A stretch of DNA of 64,000 nt from positions 1 through 64,000 of the forward strand of contig NZ_RCWC01000021.1 in assembly GCF_018448935.1 (NCBI RefSeq). The letters are read 5' to 3'. This DNA comes from Photorhabdus noenieputensis. GTDB taxonomy: Bacteria > Pseudomonadota > Gammaproteobacteria > Enterobacterales > Enterobacteriaceae. Positions within the stretch are counted from its first letter, which is position 1. The number at the start of each line of letters is the position of its first letter. A program made the translations under genes and the position numbers. Shown in pieces: positions 49,101 to 54,643 of the stretch. The notes under the pieces were generated by a model. It did not search any database. It worked only from the letters and a program-made list of their open reading frames with translations, and was not told where the DNA came from.

Positions 49101-49928
49101 AGTGATGTGATCGATAACCACCAGTGCCCCACCATTAAGCAAAGGTGCCCATACTTCAAAGGTACTGGCATCGAAAGCCGGGTTAGCCGCGAAGGCAACC
49201 CGGTCATCAGGTCCAATTTCAGCATAGTCATTATTGATAACCAGCCGGACTACCGCACGATGAGGCACTATTACCCCTTTTGGGGTACCAGTCGAGCCGG
49301 AGGTGTACATAATATATGCTGGCGCGATGCTGGAGCACAGTAAATCAAGATTGAAACAATCTGCTTCCTTGCTGATATCTGTTTCACTAGAGAGATGAAA
49401 TAGTGGCACGGTCAAGTCATTGAAAATATCAACCTGCATATTAGTGAGCAGTAATTTGGCTGAACAATCGTTTATCAACCAGCTTTTCCGCTCATCCGGC
49501 ACTCTGGGATCAATAGGTATGTAAACCGCCCCCGCCTTGAGAATAGCTAACTGTGCCACCACCAGCTCAATAGAACGCTCTAACAGAATTGCAACGTGGT
49601 TACCTGGTTGAATCCCCTGTTCAATCAGTTGATAAGTCAGTCGGTTAGCACAGGCATTCAATTCCGCGTAACTCAAAACTTTATCCCCCGCAATTAGTGC
49701 TGTCGCTGTCGGGGTTTGTTCCACTTGCTGTTCAAACAACTGATGAATACATAACTGGTCAGGATACACGGTTTCAGTGGCATTCCAGGTTTCCAGCAAC
49801 AAGGTACGTTCAGCCTCTGACAACAAATTAGGCTGGCAAACAGATAAGTCGTTACTCACCTTTTCTGACAATATCGACACTAATCCAGCGTCAAAGATAT
49901 TTTCCTTTTTAGCCATGCTATCTTTCAT
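31140..49928 (-). CDS. Six-module NRPS, alternating C and dual C/E domains, terminal TE
   Basis: This 6262-residue synthetase starts at ATG 49928 (GAGG upstream) directly with an A domain. Order: A1-T1 (Ser600), C/E, A2-T2 (Ser1675), C, A3-T3 (Ser2732), C/E, A4-T4 (Ser3807), C, A5-T5 (Ser4869), C/E, A6-T6 (Ser5940), TE (GYSSGG, Ser6066; late GNHFSLLED histidine). The three C/E domains have the extra HHLLxxxGD motif and HHLIGDH, marks of dual epimerase/condensation domains; the two plain C domains have HHIxSDGWS (LCL type). Reading GrsA pocket positions by eye, A1-A4 give DAFWIGATFK, one change from a published Val code; A5 and A6 both give DAWCIGAVCK, perhaps aromatic. Prediction: D-Val, L-Val, D-Val, L-Val, D-X, L-X, released or cyclised by the TE. 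No starter C domain means no predicted N-acyl chain. It may correspond to the photohexapeptide type of synthetase, from memory only. Confidence 0.95.
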   Translation of the reverse strand: MKDSMAKKENIFDAGLVSILSEKVSNDLSVCQPNLLSEAERTLLLETWNATETVYPDQLCIHQLFEQQVEQTPTATALIAGDKVLSYAELNACANRLTYQLIEQGIQPGNHVAILLERSIELVVAQLAILKAGAVYIPIDPRVPDERKSWLINDCSAKLLLTNMQVDIFNDLTVPLFHLSSETDISKEADCFNLDLLCSSIAPAYIMYTSGSTGTPKGVIVPHRAVVRLVINNDYAEIGPDDRVAFAANPAFDASTFEVWAPLLNGGALVVIDHITLLTPLEFVQVLGRYHINILWLSVGLFNRLATELSPVLPRMKNLIVGGDVLDPHVIAQVLRNNPPRQLLNAYGPTEGTTFTTTYRIETLLPVTTNIPIGRPIANTRVYLLDEQGKLVPSGIMGEIYIGGDGVACGYLNRPELTAERFLVDPFSDALNARMYRTGDLARYLPDGNLEFLGRNDQQVKIRGFRIELGEIEARLTEFPAVRESAVLALNDGQDKRLVAYVVAPADEGLVNNLHNYLSAVLPDYMVPAAFVRLDVFPLTPNGKLDRQALPGLGEEAFARQIYAAPQGKMETLLASLWCELLDIEQISRYDSFFALGGHSLLGMRMIERLRGLGLTLAARDLFQSPVLSELTQTLGQHQAVVVPPNVIMPTTTILTPAMLPLIDCTQSEIDHIVGQVPGGMTNIQDIYALSPLQDGILFHHLLVKDGDPYLLAYPMIFADRALLERYLAAMQQVIDRHDILRTAFLWQGLSVPAQVVWRRVSLSVTELTLNPADGPVSEQLKQRFDPRRYRLDLNQAPLLRFIVAQESDGRWIALQLMHHLIGDHTTLEVMNGEVRAYLDGQGDNLPAPVPFRNLVAQARLGVSQEAHTRFFTEMLAEVDEPTLPFSLAEVHDDGSRMSQSNRMLPATLNDRLRCQARRLGVSLAALCHLAWAQVLSQTSGQEKVVFGTVLFGRMAVGEGADSGMGLFINTLPLRLDIDNTPVRDSVQATHARLAELLEHEYASLALAQRCSSVPGEIPLFSALLNYRHNVQSLTLDNVINGIEFLGEQERTNYPFVLSVEDFGDALGLTAQIVQPIEPDRICDYMQQALESLVEALEHRPEIAVRTLGILPDSERTLLLTTWNATETTYPDQLCIHQLFEQQVQKTPEATVLIAEDKILSYVELNACANRLARQLIEQGVQPDDNVAILLERSVELVVAQLAILKIGAVYVPIDPKVPDERKNWLINDCSAQLLLTDVQTDIAISLTVPLYRLSAEINIRGKVDDGNLNLPRSSTGSAYIMYTSGSTGMPKGVIVPHRAVVRLVINNGYAEIGPDDRVAFAANPAFDASTFEVWAPLLNGGTLVIIDHATLLTPADFVRALQIYRITVLWLSVGLFNQLATALSPVLSQIKTLITGGEVPEPRVIAQVLYNNPPQHLLQAYGPSEGTTFTTIYRIAELAPGEGKIPIGRPIANTRLYLLNACAQPVPLGAIGEIYVGGDGVACGYLNRPELTAERFLLDPFSDEVGARMYRTGDLARYLPDGNLVFVGRNDQQVKIRGFRIEPEEIEARLTEHVAVREAAVLALGDGQDKRLVAYVVAEADEALANSLRIYLSAILPDYMVPTAFVRLDTFPLTPNGKRDLRGLLVPGEEAFARQIYETPQGEMETALAAIWCELLGIERISRHDNFFALGGHSLLAVRMINRVATLGIELSLTTLFKSPSLTAFAEAISVRFDEKHNSRLAEIVPISRQGKLPLSLAQQRLWVMAQFEGVSETYHIPMILRLHGQLNISVWQQALNTLFARHEALRSVFVAVNGQPQVELLPVAFGLPIKHYDLRKASDVETELEFLCAQEAKTPFDLARGPLIRSALVQLVNDDYVFLLTQHHIISDGWSLEVLKSELSVIYSACLNQQPELLPPLAIQYPDYAAWQRQWLSAERIQAQSDYWRGVLADAPVLLDLPTDRPRPPEQSFAGNFWPVKLDEALTQSLKRLSKQQGTTLFMTLLAAWATVLSRLSGQEELVIGTPSAGRNRREVESLIGFFVNTLALRIDLSGQPNVIELLARVRQTALAAQEHQDLPFEQVVEIVQPPRRLAHTPLFQVMFAWQNNTHTDWVLPELAVSPVDPLLDTAKFDLELNLSEVNGRIVGYLNYATALFDQPTIERYVGYLHTVLREMAADCQQSVGGIDILAPTERQLLLETWNATETVYPDQLCIHQLFEQQVEQTPAAMALIAGDKFLSYAELNCYANWLAYQLVEQGIQPDDHVAILLERSIELVVAQLAILKAGAVYVPIDPKVPDERKNWLINDCSAKLLLTNAQSDIPVGLAVPLFLLSSETGAKREEEACNPNLSHVSTKPAYIMYTSGSTGTPKGVVVPHRAVVRLVINNGYAEIGQDDRVAFTANPAFDAGTFEVWAPLLNGGALVVVDHATLLMPQALIRTLRVQRITVLWLTIGLFNRLAAALSSIFPQIRVLIFGGDIPDPQVIAQVLDNHPPQQLLQAYGPSEGTTFTTMYRIVALPQGTTRVPIGRPIANTRVYLLDKQKQPVPLGMTGEIYVGGDGVACGYLNRPELTAEHFLVDPFSDKPGARMYRTGDLARYLPDGNLEFLGRNDQQVKIRGFRIELGEIEARLTEFPVVREAAVLALSDGQEKRLVAYVAAEVSEGLVNNLRSYLSTVLPDYMVPAAFVRLDVFPLTPNGKLDRRALPVPGEEAFARQIYQAPQGETEITLAAIWSKLLGIEQISRHDNFFALGGHSLLAVRLVEHLRSVGLTLTVRDLFKYSVLAELAKTLGQYRAVAVPPNVITSAITTLTPAMLPLIDLTQPEIDHIVGQVPGGIANIQDIYALSPLQDGILFHHLLANEGDPYLLASQIVFAERSLLDRYLAAVQWLVNRHDILRTAFLWQGLSVSAQVVWRQASLPVTELTLNPADGAISDQLNQRFDPRRYRLDLNQAPLLRFVVAKEPDGRWIALQLMHHLIGDHTTLEVMNSEVQAYLAGQEDSLSGPVPFRNLVAQARLGVNQEAHDRFFTEMLAEVDEPTLPFGLTEVRDDGSQVVQSHRMLTATLNDRLRRQARRLGVSLAALCHLAWAQVLSQTSGQEKVVFGTVLFGRMQGGEGADNGMGLFINTLPLRLDIDGTSVWESVQTAHARLAELLEHEHASLALAQRCSGVQGETPLFSALLNYRHNAQPITLDNVTSGIEFLDAQERTNYPFVLSVEDFGDALGLTAQIVQPFDAKRVCGYMQQALESLVAALEHTPDIAVRMLDILPDTERTLLLKTWNATEIAYPDQLCIHQLFEQQVEKSPQAIALIAGDKQLSYAELNVGANQLAHQLIEQGIQADDNVAILLERSVELVMAQLAILKVGAVYVPVDPKVPDERKNWLINDCSAQLLLTDARADIPVGLTVPLFRLARESGMTREEGCFNPHLPRSSAGAAYIMYTSGSTGTPKGVIVPHRAVVRLVINNGYAEIGPDDRLTFTANPAFDASTFEVWAPLLNGGTLVVIDQVTLLTPTDFVRALQTYGITILWISVGLLNRMATALSPVLPQIKTLITGAEVPDPQVIAQVMRSSPLQQLLQAYGPSEGATFTTTYRITELVPGEAKIPIGRPIANTRLYLLNAYGQPVPLGAIGEIYVGGDGIASGYFNRPELTVERFLIDPFSDESGARMYRTGDLARYLPDGNLIFVGRNDQQVKIRGFRIEPGEIEARLTEHVAVREALVLALNDGQDKRLVAYVVAEPDDELVTSLREHLSAILPDYMVPAAFVRLDAFPLTPNDKRDLRALPIPGEEAFAHQIYEAPQGEMETALATIWRELLGVERISRHDNFFALGGHSLLAVRMINRIAAFGIELPLTTLFKSPSLAAFAEAMSARFDEQHSRLPMIMSSEIVLPEIVPISRQGKLPLSLAQQRLWVLAQFEGVSETYHIPVILRLHGQLNISAWQQALNMLFARHEALRSVFIAVNGQPQVELLPAEFGLPIKHYDLRKASGGETELAFLCAKEAKTPFDLARGPLIRPALVQLANDDYLFLLILHHIVSDGWSFGILKSELSALYSACLNQQPDPLPPLAIQYPDYAAWQRQWLSAERVGAQSDYWRTILADAPVLLDLPTDRPRPAEQSFAGNLLPINLDAELTQSLKRLSEQQGVTLFMTLLAAWATVLSRLSGQEDLVIGTPSAGRGRQEVESLIGFFVNTLALRIDLSGEPNMIELLARVRQTALTAQEHQDLPFEQVVEIAQPPRRLAHTPLFQVMFAWQNDGHAEWTLPGLVVSPVDQAFDVVKFDLELNLSEVDGRIVGYLNYAMVLFDQPTIARHVRYLHQILQAMVADPHQSVARIDILTAAERKLLLETWNATEAPYFDSLCIHQLFEQQVEKKPEATALVYGKQALSYAELNICANRLAHQLIALGVAPDQRVAICVASSPARIVALLAVLKAGGAYVPLDPAYPGERLVHILTDAAPAILLADDAGRAALGEKTLAGLTILDPNLLPDQLNNNPLVPLLTSRHLAYVIYTSGSTGTPKGVMIEHRGLVNLIQEKIIQFDIHSASRMLQFASFSFDASVWEMMMALCGGATLDIPDDAVRQEPHRLWHYLQEQSVTHACLTPALLRDGTDLPTITIKPTLILGGEAPSAALLKALCGKATVFNAYGPTEITVCATSWRCPPDYRDEWVPIGRPTANIRIYLLDAYGQPVPLGAIGELYLGGIGIAHGYLNRPELTTACFLADPFSDKPEARMYRTGDLARYLPDGNLVFVGRNDQQVKIRGFRIEPGEIETRLIEHSAVNEALVLVQGDDQDKRLIAYVVAQAGDGLVNNLRTYLSAVLPDYMVPAAFVRLEAFPLTPNGKLDRRALPAPGAEAFARQIYAAPQGETEILLAAIWRELLAIEQISRHDSFFALGGHSLLAVRMVERLRNLGLTLAVRDLFQSPVLSELAQTLKLNRAKKAPVNVITPDTTVLTPEMLPLIDLTQSEIDHTVEQIPGGMANIQDIYALSPLQDGILFHHLLADEGDPYLLAGQMAFTDRKLLDRYLASVQQVINRHDILRTAFIWQGLSVPAQVVCRQVRLSVTELTLDPADGPISDQLAQRFNPRQYRLNLGQAPLLRFVVAQESDNRWIVLQLMHHLIGDHTALDVMNHEVQAYLDGQESSLPAPAPFRNLVAQSRLGMSQAEHSRFFTDMLAEIDEPTLPFGLAEVRHDGSQMTESHRMLPPELNDSLRSQARRLGVSLAALCHLAWAQVLSRTSGQRQVVFGTVLFGRMAAGEGAENGMGLFINTLPLRLDMDDTPVRDSVQAAHHRLAGLLEHEYASLALAQRCSGVQGGTPLFSTLLNYRHNVPLATSNEIMSGVEFLGAQERTNYPFTLSVEDFSDALGLTAQIVQPFDAGRVCGYMQQALESLAAALEHAPETPVRQLEILPIAERKLLLEIGNGPQMAYSDLLCIHHLFEQQVAKSPEATALACEEQTCSYAELNACANRLAHQLIELGVEPDQRVVICVTCSLSRVVALLAVLKAGGAYVPLDPAYASDRLAYMLNDAAPSVVLADNAGRIALGEPALTALTVLDPTILPDQPDSNPHVPMLTSRHLAYVIYTSGSTGTPKGVMVEHHGLVNLIQEKIIQFDIRADSRMLQFASFGFDASVWEIMMALCGGAMLDIAVDTVRQDPLRLWRYLEERRVTHACLPPALLRDGADLPAITIKPTLILGGEAPSAVLLKTLYNKATLFNAYGPTEITVCATCWHCSPNYRHELVSIGRPTANTLVYLLDANGQPVPFGGVGELHIGGAGVARGYLNRSDLTAERFLTDPFSDVVGARMYRTGDLVRYLLDGNLVFVGRNDQQIKIRGFRIEPGEIEARLTEYPDVREAVVLALGDGQDKRLVAYVAAPADNGLASRLHRHLRALLPDYMMPTAFVRLDNFPLTARGKLDRRALPAPDEEAFARQRYAVPRGEIEIILAAIWRELLGVEQIGRNDSFFALGGHSLLAMRMLNRVADYGLICTLNDLFQFPVLAELAAKMTSDPSSQPNGAVSVRPDGTGVPLFFVPSGMGDYSYVFGLAQYIQSDYPIYALPWPSINAELMLTMEQQATRMITLMKAVQPAGPYQICGYSSGGILAYAIAQQLLNAGETVNFLGLIDTPAPHYSGQQTMPLKLQFFTELARQVEEANIKEVAALHLRIGELSLVQFIEAAQELALYPANLPPDLIAKRWQQIENYAQIVRNYQPQVLAITLYQFYAMEPSPPVPVVIDTEFSPLSVEPSLGWARIMPDSSLRLVPISGNHFSLLEDLRDKTMLIQALNRALTVSGK

Positions 49929-51272
49929 CTATTTACTACCTCAATGAATCTGTTAGATATTTGAGAACTGTCATTCCCGGCAGCCATCAAAATGTTTTCT
50001 CTTACCTTTATCCCACTTAATCTTGGGAGGAATAAATACGGGCATGCTGAGCATCAATTAAGATACTTAGGCAACACTTTCTCTCTGGCACAAATGTAAA
50101 TAACTACTTGATTCTAATTCTGCGTTAATAACCATTTCTGACAACGGAGCAAATGGCTCATCAAATTAACTATAAGCAGGAGTTCTATTTCGTCCCTCCC
50201 CTCTTAGATAAATTTCTTCGATTAATTGACAATGAATCCCATGACTAAAAACGAACTTATCGACGACTATAGATATGAATTTACTTCGATAACTCATTGC
50301 AAAATAAGTACTCCTCTTCAAACAACGAGTTAATAAAACGCCTTGTAAAATACAATTTATTAAACATTTGCAAAAATAACCTGTATATTTAATTTCTTTA
50401 AAATATAAATTCAGATTAAAATCAATTTCACCATATTCTATTTCATAATAATAAAACGCCATAATCAATATAAATATTGATTACATTTAACTCCATGAAA
50501 AAATAATTTCAATTTAAAATTAATCCATTGATATATTATTCGATAATAATATAGCTAATATCACCCTTGATGCCATAGCACATTGATTATTAGATAGCAT
50601 ATTTTAGGGGAGTTTTTATTTAATGTGATTTATCAGATAGTAAGCAATATTAGAGTGAGAATAAGCTTTCATTTTTACATCGTTTAGTTTACTAACACCT
50701 GTCAATATAAACATTTAAGTTGCCTTACATCACAATCAATACCAAAGCATAAATCGTTTTTTCTCTAAATTTCCAATACGATTTTAGAATAATCGCTTCA
50801 AAATTAAAAATATTATCGTATATATCTTAATTAAATTAAACTCAGACTTTATATATCCAATTTACACTTAGAAAAACCAAATCAATTTTAAATAATCACA
50901 TATAACATTAACTTATTTAGTAATTAAATAATAAACCTTTGATATAATCAATTAACAAACACTTCTATTATTTAAATAATAGCCGATAAGAGATTTATAA
51001 TATTTTTAATGGTAAAAAAATGATTAAAATCAATAAATATAGAATATAATGTAAAAAAACATTATATACCCGTCATCAGAATAGTCAATATTTTTCACAA
51101 AACATCAGAAATACATTCAACCCCAGACACAATACTTCCACAACGATGTTTTTCTTTTAAACACAGTTAGTTACAAATTAATATTTTTATAAATATCATA
51201 TGCTTTTTGCACAGAATGGAAAAATAACAACACCGCAATGACCTTGCGGTGCTGGATCATTCAACCTCTCAG
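49929..51272. other. AT-rich intergenic region upstream of the NRPS
   Basis: About 1.34 kb of very AT-rich DNA without a supportable gene; the 100-residue - strand frame at 50166-50468 has no clear ribosome site or recognisable domain. It must hold the NRPS promoter. A short piece TATACCCGTCATC at 51064 resembles an ERIC end but has no partner. The amiF terminator closes the region. Confidence 0.6.
51231..51251 (-). terminator. Probable terminator of amiF
   Basis: CACCGCAA / TTGCGGTG pairs perfectly around TGACC, just after the amiF stop; on the - strand it is followed by TTGTTATTTTT. Confidence 0.75.
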
Positions 51273-52289
51273 TTATTCATCAATTTTCGGTAATGGCCCC
51301 AATTTCACACCTTCTGGATAATATTTCCAACCATCACGAATACGGATATTTTCATCCCAAGGCAGTTTATATTCACCGTTTGCCAAATCGCGCACCCAAG
51401 TCAAATAATTAGCTCTCTCTCCACCCGGTTTACCAACATAACCTCGGCAACCGAGATTAAAAATACTGTTCTCTAGCGCCCAATTCTCACGAGCCTTATC
51501 TGCCAGACGCGGGAACAGTTCAGCGGTAACAATTTCCCACGGATTACGCTGGCCTTGCTGGATAACGTTACCGTCATAATTACAAATTGTACCTTCACCG
51601 AAATAATAAAAAACCTCATCATAGCCTGCCAGGTTAACCGATACGGTATACATTAAGTTCTGCCAGGCATTAGTTCGATTCGTCCAAATCCATTGATCGT
51701 TAACTTGGGTAGAATAACCAGAAATGCGGATAAAAACATTACAGCCTTTATAGGCAGCTTCTCGCGCCAATTCAGGAAACATACCATCGTGACAAACACA
51801 CACCGCCAGCTTCGCACCTTTTGGCCCCTCACAAACCGGCATTCCCAAATTACCTGGCATCCAAGGTTCAATCGGCACCCAAGGCTGCAATTTACGGTAA
51901 TGTAATACAATCTCACCGTTACTGTTAATAATAATCGCGGCATTATAAGGTGGCTGTGACGAATCTTCATTACGTTCCATGACTGAAAACACGCCCCAAA
52001 TATCATTGCGAATACAAGCCTGACGAAAACAATCCACTTCTGGACCATCTAATGATAATAGCATTTCATCATAGGTCCAGATCTTGGTATTTAATCCCTG
52101 AGCGGAATATTCAGGAAATACAATAAGATCCAAATCAGGATAACCGGCTTTAGTTGAATCCATTGTTTTACAAATCTGCTGTACTTGAACCTGAATATCT
52201 TCCGGTCCCTTAATTATAGGAACAGGATATTGAATAGCGGCAATTAATAACGCCTCATCCCATGCACTGACACTTCCTGTACTGCCCAT
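51273..52289 (-). CDS. amiF: Formamidase AmiF
   Basis: AmiF hydrolyses formamide to formate and ammonia. The 338-residue nitrilase-fold enzyme begins [10 protein letters not shown] and has the catalytic Glu60 (FPEYS), Lys133 (YRKLQPW) and Cys166 (CVCHDG), the same positions as in Helicobacter pylori AmiF, and shares long identical blocks with it ([33 protein letters not shown]). ATG 52289 follows AGAGGT; the frame upstream to 52349 lacks a site. It is a single-gene unit. HutG, also in this window, produces formamide, giving a possible substrate source. Confidence 0.93.
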   Translation of the reverse strand: MGSTGSVSAWDEALLIAAIQYPVPIIKGPEDIQVQVQQICKTMDSTKAGYPDLDLIVFPEYSAQGLNTKIWTYDEMLLSLDGPEVDCFRQACIRNDIWGVFSVMERNEDSSQPPYNAAIIINSNGEIVLHYRKLQPWVPIEPWMPGNLGMPVCEGPKGAKLAVCVCHDGMFPELAREAAYKGCNVFIRISGYSTQVNDQWIWTNRTNAWQNLMYTVSVNLAGYDEVFYYFGEGTICNYDGNVIQQGQRNPWEIVTAELFPRLADKARENWALENSIFNLGCRGYVGKPGGERANYLTWVRDLANGEYKLPWDENIRIRDGWKYYPEGVKLGPLPKIDE

Positions 52290-52743
52290 AAAGACCTCTA
52301 AATGAATAGTAATTATTAAAATTGAATGACAAGCTTCATCGTTATACAAACAAATAGAACTTATCTTTACCCGTCGTTAAGCGATTTCACTAATGCATAA
52401 TAGCGCCTCTTTTGTTTACAAAAATGCGATCTTTAACATTAAATAAAAAAATTAATAACTTTTTAGTAAAGAATAGCTTTGCAAATAGTCGAGCACTTTG
52501 AAAGAGTACAATCCGGCTTGAGCGATATGCGGAGTTATAAAAAATCCCAAACGATCTGTTTAGCCTTTGCAGCATGTTGACCATCAGCAATCAGTTGGCA
52601 AGACTTAGTTAGGACTTAGATTCACTGTATTTGAGTGTAAAAGCTAATAATGTAAGTTCGTAAAAGCTAGTAATTCAATATCGTAATAGCTAATATTGCA
52701 TTCCCGTATTAGCTAATACTTGAACATCTGCTGGAAGAAAGAC
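52290..52743. other. amiF-fic divergent intergenic region
   Basis: A 454-bp AT-rich region holding the promoters of amiF and of the Fic gene. Its only clear structure is the four-copy repeat array at 52637-52718. Confidence 0.6.
52637..52718. repeat. Four direct repeats at exact 23-bp spacing before the Fic gene
   Basis: Copies of GTAAAAGCTAATA start at 52637, 52660 (GTAAAAGCTAGTA), 52683 (GTAATAGCTAATA) and 52706 (GTATTAGCTAATA). The period is exactly 23 bp and the last copy contains the perfect palindrome TATTAGCTAATA. The array ends 25 bases before the Fic ATG, so it is a likely operator bound by the protein's own N-terminal domain. Confidence 0.7.
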
Positions 52744-54297
52744 ATGGCAAAAACTGGAAACGAAAGGTTGGCAGAAGCGCTGAGAGCTGCAAGCGATGCG
52801 GCCGTGGGCAACGTGCTGAGCTCTAAGTCAATCACTGATAAACAACGCACGCTTCTGATCAATAAAGGCTATTTCAAGCAAATCATCAGGGGGTGGTATC
52901 TCCTGGATGCAGATCTCACGACTGAAAAAGCGGGTGATTCAGTACTTTGGTATGAATCCATCTGGTCTTTCGTTGGACAGTACGTCGAAAGTATCTTCGG
53001 AGATGATTACTGGCTAAGTCCCGAATCCTCTCTTGATTTACATACAGCAAACAATGCCTTACCAAACCAGATAATTGTCTACACCTCAGACACGACGCCT
53101 CGCACACTTAACCTACCTAACAACATGAGTATGGTGATCATCAAGGGAAGGGTTCCCTGTAAGACTGTCAAAGTAAACGGTATAAATGTTCATTCGTTGG
53201 AAAGCGCACTCGTTGAAACTGGCCCACAAACTTTCAGAGCCAACCCTATAAGCATTCAGCTAGCACTCAGGAATGCTGATCTGAGTCTGCTTTCAGAAGC
53301 AGTACTGACAACCAAGAATGTTGCCTCAGGGAACAGATTAATTGGTGCCTACCAGCAGCTAAAGATGAGGGCCGAAAGCCGGAAACTACAAACCATCATG
53401 GAAGGAGCCGGTTTTGAAGGTATTAAGCAGGTTAACCCATTTGACCATATTCCGATGATAGTAGGCGGTAGTCGGGGAGAATCCCCAAGCGCAGTTCGTG
53501 TGAGGCTCTTGTGGCAGGAGATGAGACAAGCAGTCGTCGAGGTATTTGATGACTTTCCACCACCTTTTGACTTCTTTGAGTGCTCAATCGAAGAAACACA
53601 CGCCATGATGAGCAACCTCTACATAAGCGATGCCTACAACTCACTATCCATCGAGGGTTACAAGGTTACGCCAGAATTAATCGAGCGTCTGTCTAAAGGT
53701 GACTGGTCGCCGGATACCATCCAAAGGGACAAGGAGCAGAAGGATGCAATGGCTGCCAGAGGATATTACGATGCCTTCAACAAGGTGAAAGATCTACTGC
53801 GTGAAGCACATGAAGATAAGGAAGGCTTGGACATCCACTACCTGATTGACGTTGGCTTGACTGACTGGTTCACTGCGTTGTTCAATCCCTGTGTAGATGC
53901 CGGAATTATCAACAGACTGGATTTGGCGGGATTTCGCAAAGGACCGATCTATATCCGCACTTCAATGCATGTACCGCCCTCCAGCGAGCAATTGATGGAC
54001 TGTATGGAAGCACTGAAAGAGTTGATCGCTACTGAGAAACACTTTGTGGTAAAGGCTATCTTAGGGCATCTTTTTCTGGGTTATATTCATCCGTTCCCCG
54101 ATGGTAATGGCCGCACTGCCAGATTCTTAATGAATTTCTTGCTGGTAATCGGAGGATACCCTTGGACGGTGATTAAACTCAAAAATAGAACTCAGTATCT
54201 ATCAGCGTTAGAATCAGCCTCGGTAGGAAAGAATGTGAAGCCATTTGCGGAGTTCGTAAGGCAATCTATGCAGGAAGAATACAATATCGCAATATGA
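52744..54297 (+). CDS. AbiEi-like N-terminal domain fused to Fic-domain protein
   Basis: The 517-residue protein starts at ATG 52744 (GGAAG upstream; the TTG at 52720 lies just after the repeat array). The N-terminal 220 residues look like a winged-helix AbiEi/type IV-antitoxin-like region (TDKQRTLLINKGYFKQIIRG then WYLL). The C-terminal half is a Fic domain with the core HPFPDGNGR (His449), used to transfer AMP or related groups to target proteins. The sequence SLSIEG (300-305) fits the inhibitory [S/T]xxxE[G/N] motif upstream of the Fic core, so activity is likely self-restrained. It is probably an autoregulated stand-alone toxin/regulator; the target is unknown. Confidence 0.8.
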   Translation: MAKTGNERLAEALRAASDAAVGNVLSSKSITDKQRTLLINKGYFKQIIRGWYLLDADLTTEKAGDSVLWYESIWSFVGQYVESIFGDDYWLSPESSLDLHTANNALPNQIIVYTSDTTPRTLNLPNNMSMVIIKGRVPCKTVKVNGINVHSLESALVETGPQTFRANPISIQLALRNADLSLLSEAVLTTKNVASGNRLIGAYQQLKMRAESRKLQTIMEGAGFEGIKQVNPFDHIPMIVGGSRGESPSAVRVRLLWQEMRQAVVEVFDDFPPPFDFFECSIEETHAMMSNLYISDAYNSLSIEGYKVTPELIERLSKGDWSPDTIQRDKEQKDAMAARGYYDAFNKVKDLLREAHEDKEGLDIHYLIDVGLTDWFTALFNPCVDAGIINRLDLAGFRKGPIYIRTSMHVPPSSEQLMDCMEALKELIATEKHFVVKAILGHLFLGYIHPFPDGNGRTARFLMNFLLVIGGYPWTVIKLKNRTQYLSALESASVGKNVKPFAEFVRQSMQEEYNIAI

Positions 54298-54400
54298 GTG
54301 GATATTAACCTGAGTTCTAAGATCGGAGCTGACAGGTCCCTTAGAGGCCAGCAAAAATAAATTCCTATTCGGGACCAGAAAGTTAAGAAAGAGGTGCGTC

Positions 54401-54643
54401 ATGATATATCGAAGTAAAGTTTTTATGAGCAACCAAACTCAGAATGTGAGATTACCCGCAGATCTCCGTTTCCCTGACAATGTTAAAGAAGTTACTGTTA
54501 GGTCAAGAGGGAAGGAGCGAATTATTGCGCCCGTACAGAACACATGGGATAGTTTTTTTCTGTCTGATCAATCTGTGACTGACGATTTTTTACCTGGACG
54601 TCCTGATCAAGTAACAAGTGAAAGAGAATCTTTCGATGATTAA
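54401..54643 (+). CDS. vapB: VapB-type antitoxin
   Basis: The 80-residue protein resembles Salmonella-type VapB over its full length: N-terminal AbrB-like fold (KVFMSNQTQNVRLPADLRFP), then WDSFF and the acidic tail VTDDFLPGR...ERESF that binds the toxin. AGAGGT precedes ATG 54401. Its last eight bases overlap the vapC start at 54636, but vapC is broken, leaving an orphan antitoxin. Confidence 0.85.
   Translation: MIYRSKVFMSNQTQNVRLPADLRFPDNVKEVTVRSRGKERIIAPVQNTWDSFFLSDQSVTDDFLPGRPDQVTSERESFDD

Noticed and set aside
50166-50468. 100-residue - strand frame upstream of the NRPS
   Set aside because: Lies in very AT-rich DNA, no clear ribosome site and no recognisable motif; a real small gene cannot be fully excluded.
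51064-51077. TATACCCGTCATC, like one end of an ERIC repeat
   Set aside because: Only about 13 bp match and no other part of the repeat is present, so it is not called.
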